A stretch of DNA of 64,000 bases from Otis tarda (Eukaryota > Chordata > Aves > Otidiformes > Otididae): contig CM048591.1 in the NCBI GenBank assembly GCA_026413225.1, positions 38,967,803 to 39,031,802 of the forward strand. Reading direction: 5' to 3'. The notes beneath the pieces were generated by a model that did not search any database, was not told where the DNA came from, and worked only from the letters and a program-made list of their open reading frames with translations. The position numbers and the translations under genes are program-made. Positions 33,661 through 44,350 of this stretch are shown here, piece by piece (position 1 is the stretch's first letter; every line of letters begins with the position of its first letter).

Positions 33661-34727
33661 TGTGTTGGTTTTGTTTGGGGGAGGGAGGGGAGGCTATGGT
33701 GGCAGCTTCTGCAAGAAGATCCTGGAAGTTTCCCCTTTGGTGGACTCAGCCAGGCCTAGGGCAGACCTGCTGCTGGCCAGGGCTGAGCCAACTGGTGACA
33801 GAATGTTCAGTGATAATGCCTCTGTGATAACATATTTAAGAAGAGGAAAAATATATAAAAAAAAGGAAGAAGAAGCTGAAGCAGGGGCAGAGAAGGGGAG
33901 GCACCAGCCTTGTGGGCCTTGCAGGCCTCACCCCCTGGGCTCCCGCTGGGTGGCCGTCTGGGCCTGACTCGGCCCAGCCCAGCTGCAAGAAGTGGAGAGG
34001 AGAGATGTGAAGAGAACCTGAGAGGCGTCTGCCTGCCTGTTGTGAAGAATTTCTTGCAAGAACGGCTGCAGACGCCAAGATCAGTGAAGAAGGAGGGGGA
34101 GGAGTAATTCCCTGCAGCCCATGGAGGAGCAGAGATCCACCTGCAGCCCGTGGAAGACCCCATGCCAGGGCAGGCGGATGCCTGAAGGAGGCTGTGGCCC
34201 ATGGAGGGCCTGTGCTGGGTCAGCTGTTCTGGAGGGACTGCACCCTGTCAAAAAAACAACCCATGCTGGAGCAGTTCACGAAGGACGGCAGCCCGTGGGA
34301 GGAATCTCACAATGGAGCAGGGGAGGAGTGTGAGGAGTTCTTCCCCTGAGGAGGAAGGAGCAGCGTAAAGCAAAGCGACAAGCAATGAACTGATCATAAC
34401 CCCCATTCCCTCTCCCGCCTGTGCCACTCAGGGGGGAAGGAGGTGGAGATAATTGAAATGAAGTTAAGCCTGGGAAGAGGGAGGGGTGAGGGAAAGTTGT
34501 TTTGTTCTCTTCCACATTATCCTGCTTTGGTTTTAATAATAAATAAATAGTTTTCCTCAAGTTGAGTCTGTTTTGCCTATAACAGTAACTTTAATGATCT
34601 CTCCCTATCTTTATCTCAAGCTTCAAGCTTTTTTTTGTTATATTATCTCTCCCCCATTCCCTCGGTGGGTAGGGGGAGTGAGTGAGAGACTGGGTATCTT
34701 GGTCCTAAGCGAGGCTAAACTATGACA
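33661..34727 (+). mobile_element. Solo LTR of an avian ERV with 5-bp target duplication
   Basis: Starts TGTGTTGGTTTTGTTTGG and ends GAGGCTAAACTATGACA. It is flanked by perfect CTGAC repeats at 33656-33660 and 34728-34732. TG...CA ends and a 5-bp duplication are typical of ERV-L-like elements. It shares its order of blocks with the LTR at 21.1 kb but has a GC-rich segment (about 33880-34070) that the other lacks, and fewer 45-bp minisatellite units. A TATA-like AATATATAAAAA occurs near 33849. No gag, pol or env follows, so the provirus collapsed to one LTR. Confidence 0.93.
34538..34547 (+). promoter_or_regulatory. Overlapping LTR polyadenylation signals
   Basis: Two overlapping AATAAA hexamers about 180 bp before the LTR end, matching the position of the single signal in the 21.1-kb LTR. 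Confidence 0.6.
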
Positions 34728-34732
34728 CTGAC

Positions 34733-36627
34733 TCACAGCTCAAGGAAAGCAAAAAATACCAAATAAACTAAATATTCTAGGGAGTTAAGCAGATGCTTAG
34801 CTGGCAAATGGGTGTTCTGGTCAATGATTTGTTGTTACCATCCTCTGCCAGCCATAGCCCATGTTGGAAATGGGATTAAAGGAGCACTCCCTTGTCCATT
34901 TCAAAATTGTTTTATCTGGCCAGGTGGTTTGAATTGGCCTACCTGACTTTTCCTGATGTGGATAACTCACAGCTCATGGGATCTCTTCTACTGATACAAG
35001 CCTTTGGATGGTAACCTTTGCCTGGCAGATGGTAGCAAAAAGCTAGTAATTATAATCTTCTGATCTGGCAAAGAAACGTTCAGAAGTGATCAATCCTCCA
35101 TTTAGATCACCCAGAGCTCCTGCAGCTGATGGACTCCAGGAGGTGCTAGCCAAATCACTCTACCTACCACAAATGTCAAGAGAAAACACTGACAGAAAAG
35201 AAAGGTCCTTCCCAGTAACACAAACCCGTTTCTTTCAGAGCTTTATAGATTAGCCAAGTTCTTGAACACATATCTTGAAATTAAGAGGTATTATACCATA
35301 GGCACTTCCAGACCATCACTCACTTTCAAGTAAAGCTGGACAGAGCACTACTGTAAAATAAAACAACATAAAAATACAGGCAGGTAGGGTTAGCAATTAT
35401 TATTTTGCATTATCCATTATTCTGTGGGAGACCAAATAGTTGCAGTCCTCAAGGCTGTGAATCCTGAACACTGAATTCACTACCGAAAAGAAAAAATCCT
35501 TCCTAGAGTAGGATATATTTATAAGGTAACTCAATCACTTAATAGTCAGAAGTCTTTGATGAAAAAAAGGTTCACTAAGCTACAAAGAGATTATTATTTA
35601 TAATCATTTTAGTAGCACCACAGGTGAACATGCTTCTCTACAAAGGCTTCTTTAGGCAAAGCCAGCATAAGCCACAAAATCCCTGCCCTGAGGAGACTGC
35701 AGTCTAAGCTCATTTATTCTTGAAAACAATTGCGGTACACCACTGTTCTTTACACAGTCTAAAATATGTGTATCATAACCATAGTCAATAAATGGCCAAT
35801 TTGGCAATCCTTTCTTGTCCAGAAAGCAATAGAGTTGACCATTAGGACATATAGCTTAGTGATATAACAGAACACACAAAACTACTACTAAACTTTTTAA
35901 TCAGTTTAAGTGTAAGACTCTTATTAGGATTCACTTAGTTAGAACTAGTCTTTTTTTTTCCTCACCCATTCTCTCTCTTCTTCCCTCTAACTTCATAATT
36001 ATTTGTTCTGAAATAATCACTCAATTAGCAGGTATTTGTAATAATATCTTAATACTTCTAGCAAAAGCTATGATTAAAAAAAAATAAAAACATGAGGCTA
36101 GTCATAGATGGAATCAGTAAAACCAAGTACTCCTTTCTGCACTACTTTTAAAATAAGCGGAACTAAGTCCACCATGGCAAGATGCAGTGAAGTCACTGCA
36201 GCGATTCTTCACTAAGTCCTCCTCCCTCTTCCTCTCCCACTCTCACTGAGGCACCAAAGGGTGCCTCAGTTTTCTTCTTTAGTCAGTGCTTTTCACCTGC
36301 TGATACGATTTCCACTTCCATCTCTCTGCTGATCTCTCATGCCTGTTGGTCATACTCAGTCTCCATTTTCTGTCTTGAGCTACTGTTTTGAGCTATGGGA
36401 GGAAGGCAAAACACTGTACTGTTGACTTTATTCTAGTCATATCTGAACAACAAAACTGTTTCAAGCTTTTTCTACACCCATGTTGTCCTTCGTCACTGCA
36501 AAATTGTTTCCCTAGTCTATTATCTTGGTGTTACATTTGTTTGAAAATTGACAGCTTTGTTGTGTGATGTTCAAGTATCTTCTGTTCCCTTTTCACATTT
36601 GGGAGAAAAAGGAACTGGAGAGACATA
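34733..36627. other. Unique A+T-rich stretch
   Basis: No gene or repeat family recognised. Short A- and T-tracts near 35950 and 36076. Confidence 0.5.
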
Positions 36628-36722
36628 GACTTGATGGATGGACCACTCAGTGGATAAGGAATTGGCTGGATGGTCACACTCAAAGAGTTGCGGTCAACAG
36701 CTCAATGTCCAAGTAGAATCCA

Positions 36723-36992
36723 GTGACGAGTGCCATTCCTCAGGGGTCAGTATTGGCACCAGTGCTGTTTAACATCTTTTTCAGCAACACAGACAGTGGG
36801 ATTGAGTGCACCCTCAGCAAGTTCGCCAATGACACTGAGCTGTGTGGTACAGTTGACATTTGCGATGGAAGGGATGCCATCCAGAGGGACTCTGACAGGT
36901 TTGAGAGGTCAGCCCATCCGAACCTCATGAAGGTCAACAAGGCCAAGTGCAAGGTCCTGCACATGGGTCAGGCCAATCCCAAGCACAAATAA
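36723..36992 (+). pseudogene. CR1 reverse-transcriptase palm remnant
   Basis: An open frame of about 90 codons contains IPQGSVLAPVLFNIFF (RT motif B type) and LSKFANDTELCG, where the catalytic FADD has become FAND. It ends MGQANPKHK at a stop. The frame shifts before the next ORF2 segment at 37199. The lost aspartate, stop and frameshift make it non-functional. Confidence 0.88.
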
Positions 36993-37198
36993 AAGCTGGA
37001 CAGAGAGCAACCCTGAGGAGAAGGACTTGGGAGTGCTGGTCAATGAGAAGCTCAGCATGAACCAACCATATCCTGGGCTGCATCAAAAGAAACATGGCCA
37101 GCAGGTCAACGGAGGTGATTCTCCCCCTCTACTCCTCTCTCATGAGACCCCACTCGGAGTACTGTGTCTAGGTCTGGAACCCCCAACATAAGAAGGAC

Positions 37199-37585
37199 AT
37201 GGACCTGTTGGAGCAAGTCCAGCAGAGGGCCATGAAGATGATCAGAGTGCTGGAGCACCTCTCCTATGAGGACAGGCTGAGAGAATTGGGGCTGTTTAGC
37301 TTGGAGAAGAGAAGGCTCTGGAAAGACCTTATTGTGGCCTTCCAGTATCTAAAAGCAGCCTACAAGGAAACTAGGGAGGGACTTTTTACAAGGGCCTGTA
37401 GTGACAGGACAAGGGATAATGGCTTTAAACTGGAAGAGGGTAGGTTTAGATTAGCTATAAAGAAGAAATTCTTTACTGTGAGTGTGGTGGGGCACTGGAA
37501 GATGTTGCCCAGAGAAGCTGTGGATGCCCCATCCCTGGAAGTGTTGAAGGCCAGGTTGGATGGGGCTTTGAGCGATCTGGTCTAG
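37199..37585 (+). pseudogene. CR1 ORF2 C-terminal segment (128 codons, natural stop kept)
   Basis: Starts MDLLEQVQQRAMKMIRVLEH and ends LDGALSDLV at the usual ORF2 TAG. It contains LSYEDRLRELGLFSLEKRRL and the FRLAIKKKFFTVSVVGHW region. It is unbroken but only the tail of the protein, downstream of the polymerase core. It has the same length and alignment as the frame at 62230-62616. Confidence 0.9.
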
Positions 37586-39570
37586 TGGAAGATTCCCTTG
37601 TCCAGGGCAAGGGAGGTGAAACTAGGTGATCTTTAAGGTCCCTTCCAACCCAAAGCATTCTATGATTCTATCATTCTGGGTTTGCCTTTTGCCCCATTTC
37701 TTAATTGCCTCTCCTGTAAGAAGAAATTAATACTACGATAGCTCTTCTTCCCCCTTCTGGCTGCACAGAACACTTTATCTCAGAGAAAACCTTCAGTCCT
37801 TCTTCCACACTAGTCATCTGTTCAACAAGTTCTCTAATTGATTCACATGTTTACCTTCTATGCCTTTGCATTTCTCTTCACAATCCACATCCATCATTGT
37901 GGCCTTAATAAGAAAAAAAAAAGAAGAATAAACACAATTGATAAGTTTTAAACCCAGGAGGAATTACTTTCCATGTTTCCTATCTTCTTCCTTGTCAAAG
38001 TGCCATATGCAGTCAGGATAACACAGGTAGATAGAAGCATACAGACTGCAAGATTGGCTTTATCTTCTAGAGCTGCTACAGCACTGGGTATGGTAACATG
38101 CAGTCACAGAAACTAGAACCACTTATTTTTTCTCAAAGCAACTCTGGTACATGTGTTTATCGAGCAGTGAGAAGTGAACAGCTAACTCTGTCCATTTTGT
38201 CTGTGCAATCTTCCCAGGTCTCCTTACACATCTATGCAAAAAGCCAGGTGATGTTGAACTACAGCACTTTGTTTCCTTTGGGGGTTTTGGTTAGTTGTTT
38301 TTTTTTTTTCTCTGCACTTTAACTGCTTTAGCAATCCAAGTGTAGGTACTGTTTGGTATAAAGGGGAAGGAACAAAGCCATAGGAAAAATGGGCTGCCAA
38401 GGTCACAAAGACAAAGGAACTTCAAGTAATGCACTTACTTCACTATTACACAGACATATGGCTATGGGACAAACGGTGGTGGTGCTGCTGCTTATACTGA
38501 GGAGCACCCAGTTCCCATGGAAGTCAGCACAATAAAGTGCCAGGACCAAAAGGTCAGAAATAAACTCCGTTCCTGCAACTGTGTAGCCCACAGGGAATGG
38601 GACCAAAGGATCTGAACAATGAAGTGGTTCATACTCCATACAGGCTGCACTGCGCTCTAGATCAACTAAGACTTACTTCAAATAAAACTAAGGATGCACA
38701 ATGGAAGGAGGAAAAAGAAGAGTACATTTAACAGCATCAGCCTTTGGAACAAATTAAGATCTTTATCCCTCGTTGTTTAACTGGAATATCTTTCCTACAT
38801 AGGCGAGGTCTTCACAGAATCACCTGCAAAGATGAGGAAGATAAAGATGACTCAGCTAGTATAGGAACGACAATGTGGCAAGCGACTTCCTGTCCCTTTT
38901 TTATTCAAGGGCCTCTCAAGGTCCTCCCACCACATCATCCACCTCTTCTCACCTCTTCTCACCTCAGATATCTTTATCTGAAGGTGATTTGCCTCTGAGA
39001 ATAAGCGAGAATTCCGAGGCAATTTTGGTGGTATATTATTTGTGTGAGTGTTCTCACCTTTGCTGTTACTGGTGGGACAGCTATCCAAAATGCAAATGTG
39101 TCGTGACCCAGAAGAAACAAATTGGTAGGCTCTTCATACTAGATTTTGTTTGCTATTTATCTTTCCAGGATGCCTTCCTTTTCTTTGCCCAATTTCTCTC
39201 TCCTTCCTGAAATTATGGGATTGTGGGATTGTTTGTGGCTTTTTTTTTTTTTTTCATTTTCAAGATTCTGTAAATGTCTCTCTCTACATTCATTGTAATT
39301 TATGTCAAACAATTGATAGAGTTGGCTCCAACTTAATGTAATCCTGGTATGAAAATGTAAACTAACCTTGAGAGAAAGTGAAACCTCTTTGTTTCACCAC
39401 TCTGCTAAGCAGTCACCCATGTTTCTGTGACTGCCAACTTCTCACATAGTCATTCCTATGCCTTCTTTGATAGCCTTCCCCCAGCCATGCACGGATTTAT
39501 CCACAGGCCATTTTTATTTTCACTTTTAATTCTGTCTTCAACCCCACCTCCCAAACACACTACTGCAGTT

Positions 39571-39620
39571 TTGGGGGGGTTTGTTTATTTTGTTTTGGTT
39601 TGTTTTGTTTTGTTTTTCTT
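39571..39620. repeat. (GTTTT)n-like low-complexity tract
   Basis: A run of seven G followed by T-rich units of the TTTTG type. Slippage-prone, no other role visible. Confidence 0.75.
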
Positions 39621-42600
39621 GTGGAGAATCTTGTTTGTTTCAATAACACTTAGCTGCTTCTGTTCTACTTCCCTCTTCTCTGACACTTTGTCTTCCTGTT
39701 AGACAATGACCCCTTGCACTACAGACTCTTCTGATGTGTCTGGAAAGTACCTAGGATGTCATTATCACTGCTGCAAGAAAAAAAAAATCTTCTTAATCTA
39801 TTCTCTATGCAATATCATGCCATGTTATTTCCTGAAATCTGTACAACCATGTGGTCACCTGAGTCTTACAAGTCAACCCTCTAAGACATTTCAGGGGACA
39901 CACATAAAGGACAAATTACATTTCTAACAAGTTCAGTCACAGTCAAATAAAGTTCTTAGTATGATAACTATCTACACTTGAAATGAAGACTTTACCCTTT
40001 AAAACTTCACTCCCATATTGAATATGGGATCATCCCTGGTATGAACAGCCCCTGCTATTAACAGACAGTAACATCCGAACTCTCCATTGCCTTAATCCAT
40101 GTTATTCTACAAGCATGTTCTTTAGAATAAATTCATTGAAGAATCACCTGTTCTTCTGTCAACTTTTTAATGTGTCTGAGTAAATCTTGTCAGATGTCTG
40201 AGCTTCTAGGCCCTGCACCAAGAAATGTGAAAGTTTCTGACTCTCCAAGTTTTTTAATTTGTGTGTCTGGTTAATTATCATGTCTGCTTAGCTGGCATAT
40301 CTGTGCAATTTGCTTTTCCCTTTGGGAGTCTGCAGCCACCTGTGAATTCCCTCTGGCTTCTCATACCGTATGTGGTTTAACCAGGAGAGACAAGACATTT
40401 TGAGAAAAGAATCCTCAAACAATCAAAAATCTGCACTCATCTCTTTTCACTTATACTCCTCCTGGCAGTGACCTCGCAGGAACACAGGGTAGGGCCCAGG
40501 GAAAGGTCACTGGACTGCAGTTTGAGAAACCTGTGAAATCGAGGTGCCCTCTTGCACCTCACTGCCACTCTCTAAAACCAGATCAAGCTTCTTAAGAAAC
40601 CCAGCAAGTGCTTCTCACTAGCTAGACTACTTCCTAGTAACCTACTCCTAATAAGAACAGGCATCCTTCTACTGCTCCTGCCAGTTCCCCAGCTATTGCT
40701 TGCTGGACTGAAATGGCCCTAGATGCTCAGCAGGTCAAGCTGGACTCCTAGTAGCCAGCAGCTCTGGATCAGACTACCATCCTCACCCAGTACTCCTGTC
40801 ACATCATTTATATCTCTTTTTCTTTCTTTTTTTTTTTTTTTCTGAGCAGCCCACACAGTTTAACATTATTTGGAAAATACTGAGGGGGTTGCATGGGAGT
40901 CCCATGGGGAAGTTCCTGTCTCCCTGGGAGTCACTTGCTCCTGATACACATACTGATGAACATTCACTCAAGATTTCAGCAAAAGGTTACTCATGGATTC
41001 CTCCAACTTGTCCATACCCATATTAACGGGATTTGGGGACTGTTCACAGGAAGGAAACTTAATCTTTCCATGTGCAAATGTGTGCTAATCAGAAGAATGT
41101 GCTGGATAAGGATACAGATTCTAATCAATAAGCACATTGAATCCAGTGTGGGTACATCTTATCCTTGCCACAAACCTAAAAAGCCACGGAACCTGATTAA
41201 GTCTTTTTTTTTTGGTCTTTTTTTTTTTTTTTTAATTAATGCTTGGGAGTAGAAAATGCAAAAAGTCACTGAACAATTTGGGTTTTTTCTGAGTACCATA
41301 TAGGCCTTGAGCAGCAGCAGGCGCTATTTTTACTTCAGCAAATTACATGGCAGAATATGTACTTTCTTTTCTGTTAAATATTTGCAATTTAATGGAGGAA
41401 GTCTTAAAAAAAAAAAAAAGATGAGATTTTAAATGCCAGTTGAAACACACAAACAAGCAGCAACATTCTTTCCCCTGACAAGGCAAATGCTACAAAAACA
41501 ATGACCTCCAAATTAATCTAAAATGGAGTAGTATTGAAAGCAGCAGACAGGCTTGAAAATATCTGTGGTGTGACTTTCAAATATAAAATGTCACTTAATT
41601 AATATAAAGCAACGTATCTAGTTTACCTTTTTTTAAAAAGTAATAGAACACTGCTATCAGCATCTGAAGTGCAAGCTAGGTTAGATGTGGCAGTGACTTC
41701 ACTACAGCTTCTTTATTGTGAACGCTCTTTGGCTTTCAAGATGTTCTTTTGGAGAAAGCAATGAAGCTTCACTTGCTATTACCAATTTTATTTACTTATC
41801 AGCTATATGAGGTCTGCAAAACACCAACTGAAAACTTTAGCTGATCAGAGCTTGTCAATTGCAATGCAAAAACTGGAAGGAATTTATCTGCTCATATCGG
41901 GGAATGACAACTGATAACAGCAGCTGCAATGAAGGAAGTGCAATGGTAAACACTCTTGGTGTAATTGCTTTCTGATCTTTTTGGTTCTCAGCAGGACCAG
42001 ATGAGTGGTTTTTGTTAATTACATGGATTCATGTAGTTTTTAAAACAGATTAGAACTTAGAAACTTGAGAACAGCTCCTGCACCAAACCAATTCATGTGC
42101 CTGAAAATCCAGCAAAGTCTTAGGACCTTCCTAGGTAACCATCCATGTTGTCATCATCAGCTTGCATGCACTAGGCTGTGAGAGTCTTATTTCATCTTCC
42201 TCTGTGGAAAATGGAATCCTTTTCTCCCAGATGAGTTGGTCGCTTTCTCTCCTGTGTTCATTGGATCCTCCCTGGAGTATTGCATCTCCCTATACTCCCT
42301 ATTAAAGAGAAGCAACACAAAAGTCCTGTTAGTAGACTATGCCCACCTGCTTTTTCAGCTGGATAGATGACTTTCAACACATTATTAATTTTTGTTGAAA
42401 TAAATTAATTTTTTTCACAAGTGGCTAGCCCATATTGTCGACACAATATCTTGATCATGACATTGTGGGCCTCCATGTAATCATGTCTCTGTGAACAACT
42501 CAGCAAGGCCTTAATGTCTTTTAGGGTGGCAGAACGCAGAAAGAATACAAATATTCATGCACATGCTGGATGGAGAAAGATTTTCAGTTCAGCCAAGTAC

Positions 42601-43483
42601 AAGAGAGTAAAGGAAGAAGACTATAAAGTGTCCCACTGACCTTTCCAGTCCCTGATCCTGAACTCCATCTGAGATTGGACTCATAGTCATACCCATCCCC
42701 ATCACCCTATATCCGCAGGAACCTCTCCAAGGATTAGCTTAAGGGCTCCTTTGCACTTCCCCAGATTCCTCTTACCAGCTAATAACCCCTGCCAGATCCC
42801 AGCATGCCCTTTCTCTTGGACACAGATGGAAGACACACAGCTGGCCATTTTCCAGTGTTTGCAGTTTCTCCTCTGTTTTTCTTTAGGGCAGCTTTCCTAC
42901 ACTGTCTGTCACCCACTTTACCAGACAGGATTCACTGGTATTTAAAACAGAGCTAGAATTGATTAAATAACAAAATTTCCTCTACACTATAAAGCTTGAG
43001 TTCACTGTAATGAAGTTCTAACAGTGGCAAATCTCTCGATAAATGCTGGTCTAGACAAGTCTAAATTAAACAACAAAAAGTGTTTGTGACTATTCTGAGG
43101 ATCGATTTGTATTCACTAGCAGAAGGGTACGATCTTTCATTTTAATCCTTAATACCACCATTCTTTAATCTCATTCACTGTTTATGTAGTTGAGCTCTTA
43201 TCTTGATGCCCATCACCAAAGCATCTGATGTCTCACAAAGATTAAATTAACAATAATAAATCTCTCATCTTTCCCATCAGGTAGGAGTTGGAACTTGATT
43301 ACAAATAATTTAAGCCATTGTTGCTCCTGCATTCCCCTCAGGCAGCAAACAACTCTTGTTGACTGAAACATTAGTAAACAGGAATATGATGAAACAAATC
43401 ATCAAAGTAAAAGAATTGGGCTGTGAAGCCCAAAGCATTTATAGAAATACATTAATCATACCTTGGAAATCAACCAAGAATTT

Positions 43484-43507
43484 GGGCGGGCAGTGTGCGG
43501 GGGGGGG
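43484..43507 (+). other. Potential G-quadruplex motif
   Basis: GGGCGGG, eight bases, then nine consecutive G. The long run can give two G-triplets, so four triplets are available. It lies about 260 bp upstream of the solo LTR at 43765. Confidence 0.55.
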
Positions 43508-43764
43508 ACGACGACAAGGCTAGAGAGGCCAAGAGGTAGGCAGAACTAGCTGTAAATAACTTCCCTCAAAGACAGCTGACTAACATACAGTGCATGAGCT
43601 GAAACTTGTTTATTTGAACCCTATGAACCCCATACAGGTTTCTACTGGTCCAATGTTATGGAATTGGAGGCAGATGTAGGTGATGGAGGTTACTCCCTAG
43701 TTACTGCTGTCAAAAAACAGCATACTCTCCTGCACGCTTCCACCCAGGGCTGGCACAGGGACAG

Positions 43765-44345
43765 TGTGCTGGTTTTGGCTTGGAGAGAGTTAATTTTCAT
43801 CACAGTAGCTACTATGGGGCTATGGTTTGGGTTTGTGCTGAAAATACAGGAATGTTTTCATTATTGCTGAGCAGTACTTACACAGAGTCAAGGCCTTTAC
43901 TGCTTCTCACTCCACCCCACCAGCGAGGAGGCTGGGGGTGCACAAGAATTTGAGAGGGGACACAGCTGGGACAGCTGACCCCAGCTGATCAAAGGGATAT
44001 TCCATACCAAATGATGCTATGCTCAGCATATAAAGCTGGGGGAAGAAGAAGGAAGGAGGGGCACATTCAGAGTTACAGCGTTTTGTCTTCCCAAGTAACT
44101 GTCACATGTGATGCAGCCCAGCTTTCTTGGAGATGGTGGAACATCTGGGTGCTGATGAGTAGTGAATTAATTCTGTGTTTTTCTTTGCTTGCATGTGTGA
44201 CTTTTGCTTTACCTATTAAATTGTCTTTAACTCAACCCACCAGTTTTCTCATTTTCACTCTTCTGATTCTCTCCGCCTCCACTGTGGGGGGAGTGAGTGA
44301 GTGGCTGTGTGGGGCGTAGTTGCTGTCTGAGGTTAAACCACCACA
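43765..44345 (+). mobile_element. Solo LTR of an avian ERV with perfect 5-bp target duplication
   Basis: Starts TGTGCTGGTTTTGGCTTGG and ends GAGGTTAAACCACCACA, with GACAG on both sides (43760-43764 and 44346-44350). 581 bp. It holds a TATA box at 44029-44034 and a TATTAAATTG segment near 44213 that could act as a weak polyadenylation signal. It is the best-preserved ERV remnant in the window, and the 32.7-kb LTR is a diverged relative. With no retroviral genes beside it, it is a recombination-derived solo LTR. Confidence 0.94.
44029..44034 (+). promoter_or_regulatory. LTR TATA box
   Basis: TATAAA within CTCAGCATATAAAGCTGGG, about 265 bp into the LTR. The same context is found in the relative at 32951. 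It would be the U3 core promoter. Confidence 0.6.
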
Positions 44346-44350
44346 GACAG

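Larger units (their letters stand above)
36628..37677 (+). mobile_element. CR1 LINE, 5'-truncated, about 1.05 kb with 3' end
   Basis: From GACTTGATGGATGGACCACT inside the reverse-transcriptase region to the terminus GCATTCTATGATTCTATCAT. The tail contains AACTAGGTGATCTTTAAGGT and CCTTCCAACCCAAAGC, the same tail type as the 6.0-kb copy. It has the expected structure of a 5'-truncated CR1 insertion with a complete 3' end. CR1 usually leaves no clear target duplication and none is seen. Confidence 0.95.
37678..43759. other. Long unique stretch
   Basis: About 6 kb without recognised genes or dispersed repeats. Simple tracts: poly(A) near 37912, poly(T) at 38300 and 39240-39254, a G/T-rich run at 39571-39620, poly(T) near 40827 and 41203-41233, poly(A) near 41406. 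Short tandem CACCTCTTCT-type repeats near 38939-38964. A G-rich motif lies at 43484-43507. Confidence 0.5.

Noticed and set aside
43417-43435. Short hairpin TTGGGCT-GTGA-AGCCCAA
   Set aside because: A seven-base stem with no T-run or conserved RNA context. Small perfect inverted repeats of this size occur by chance.
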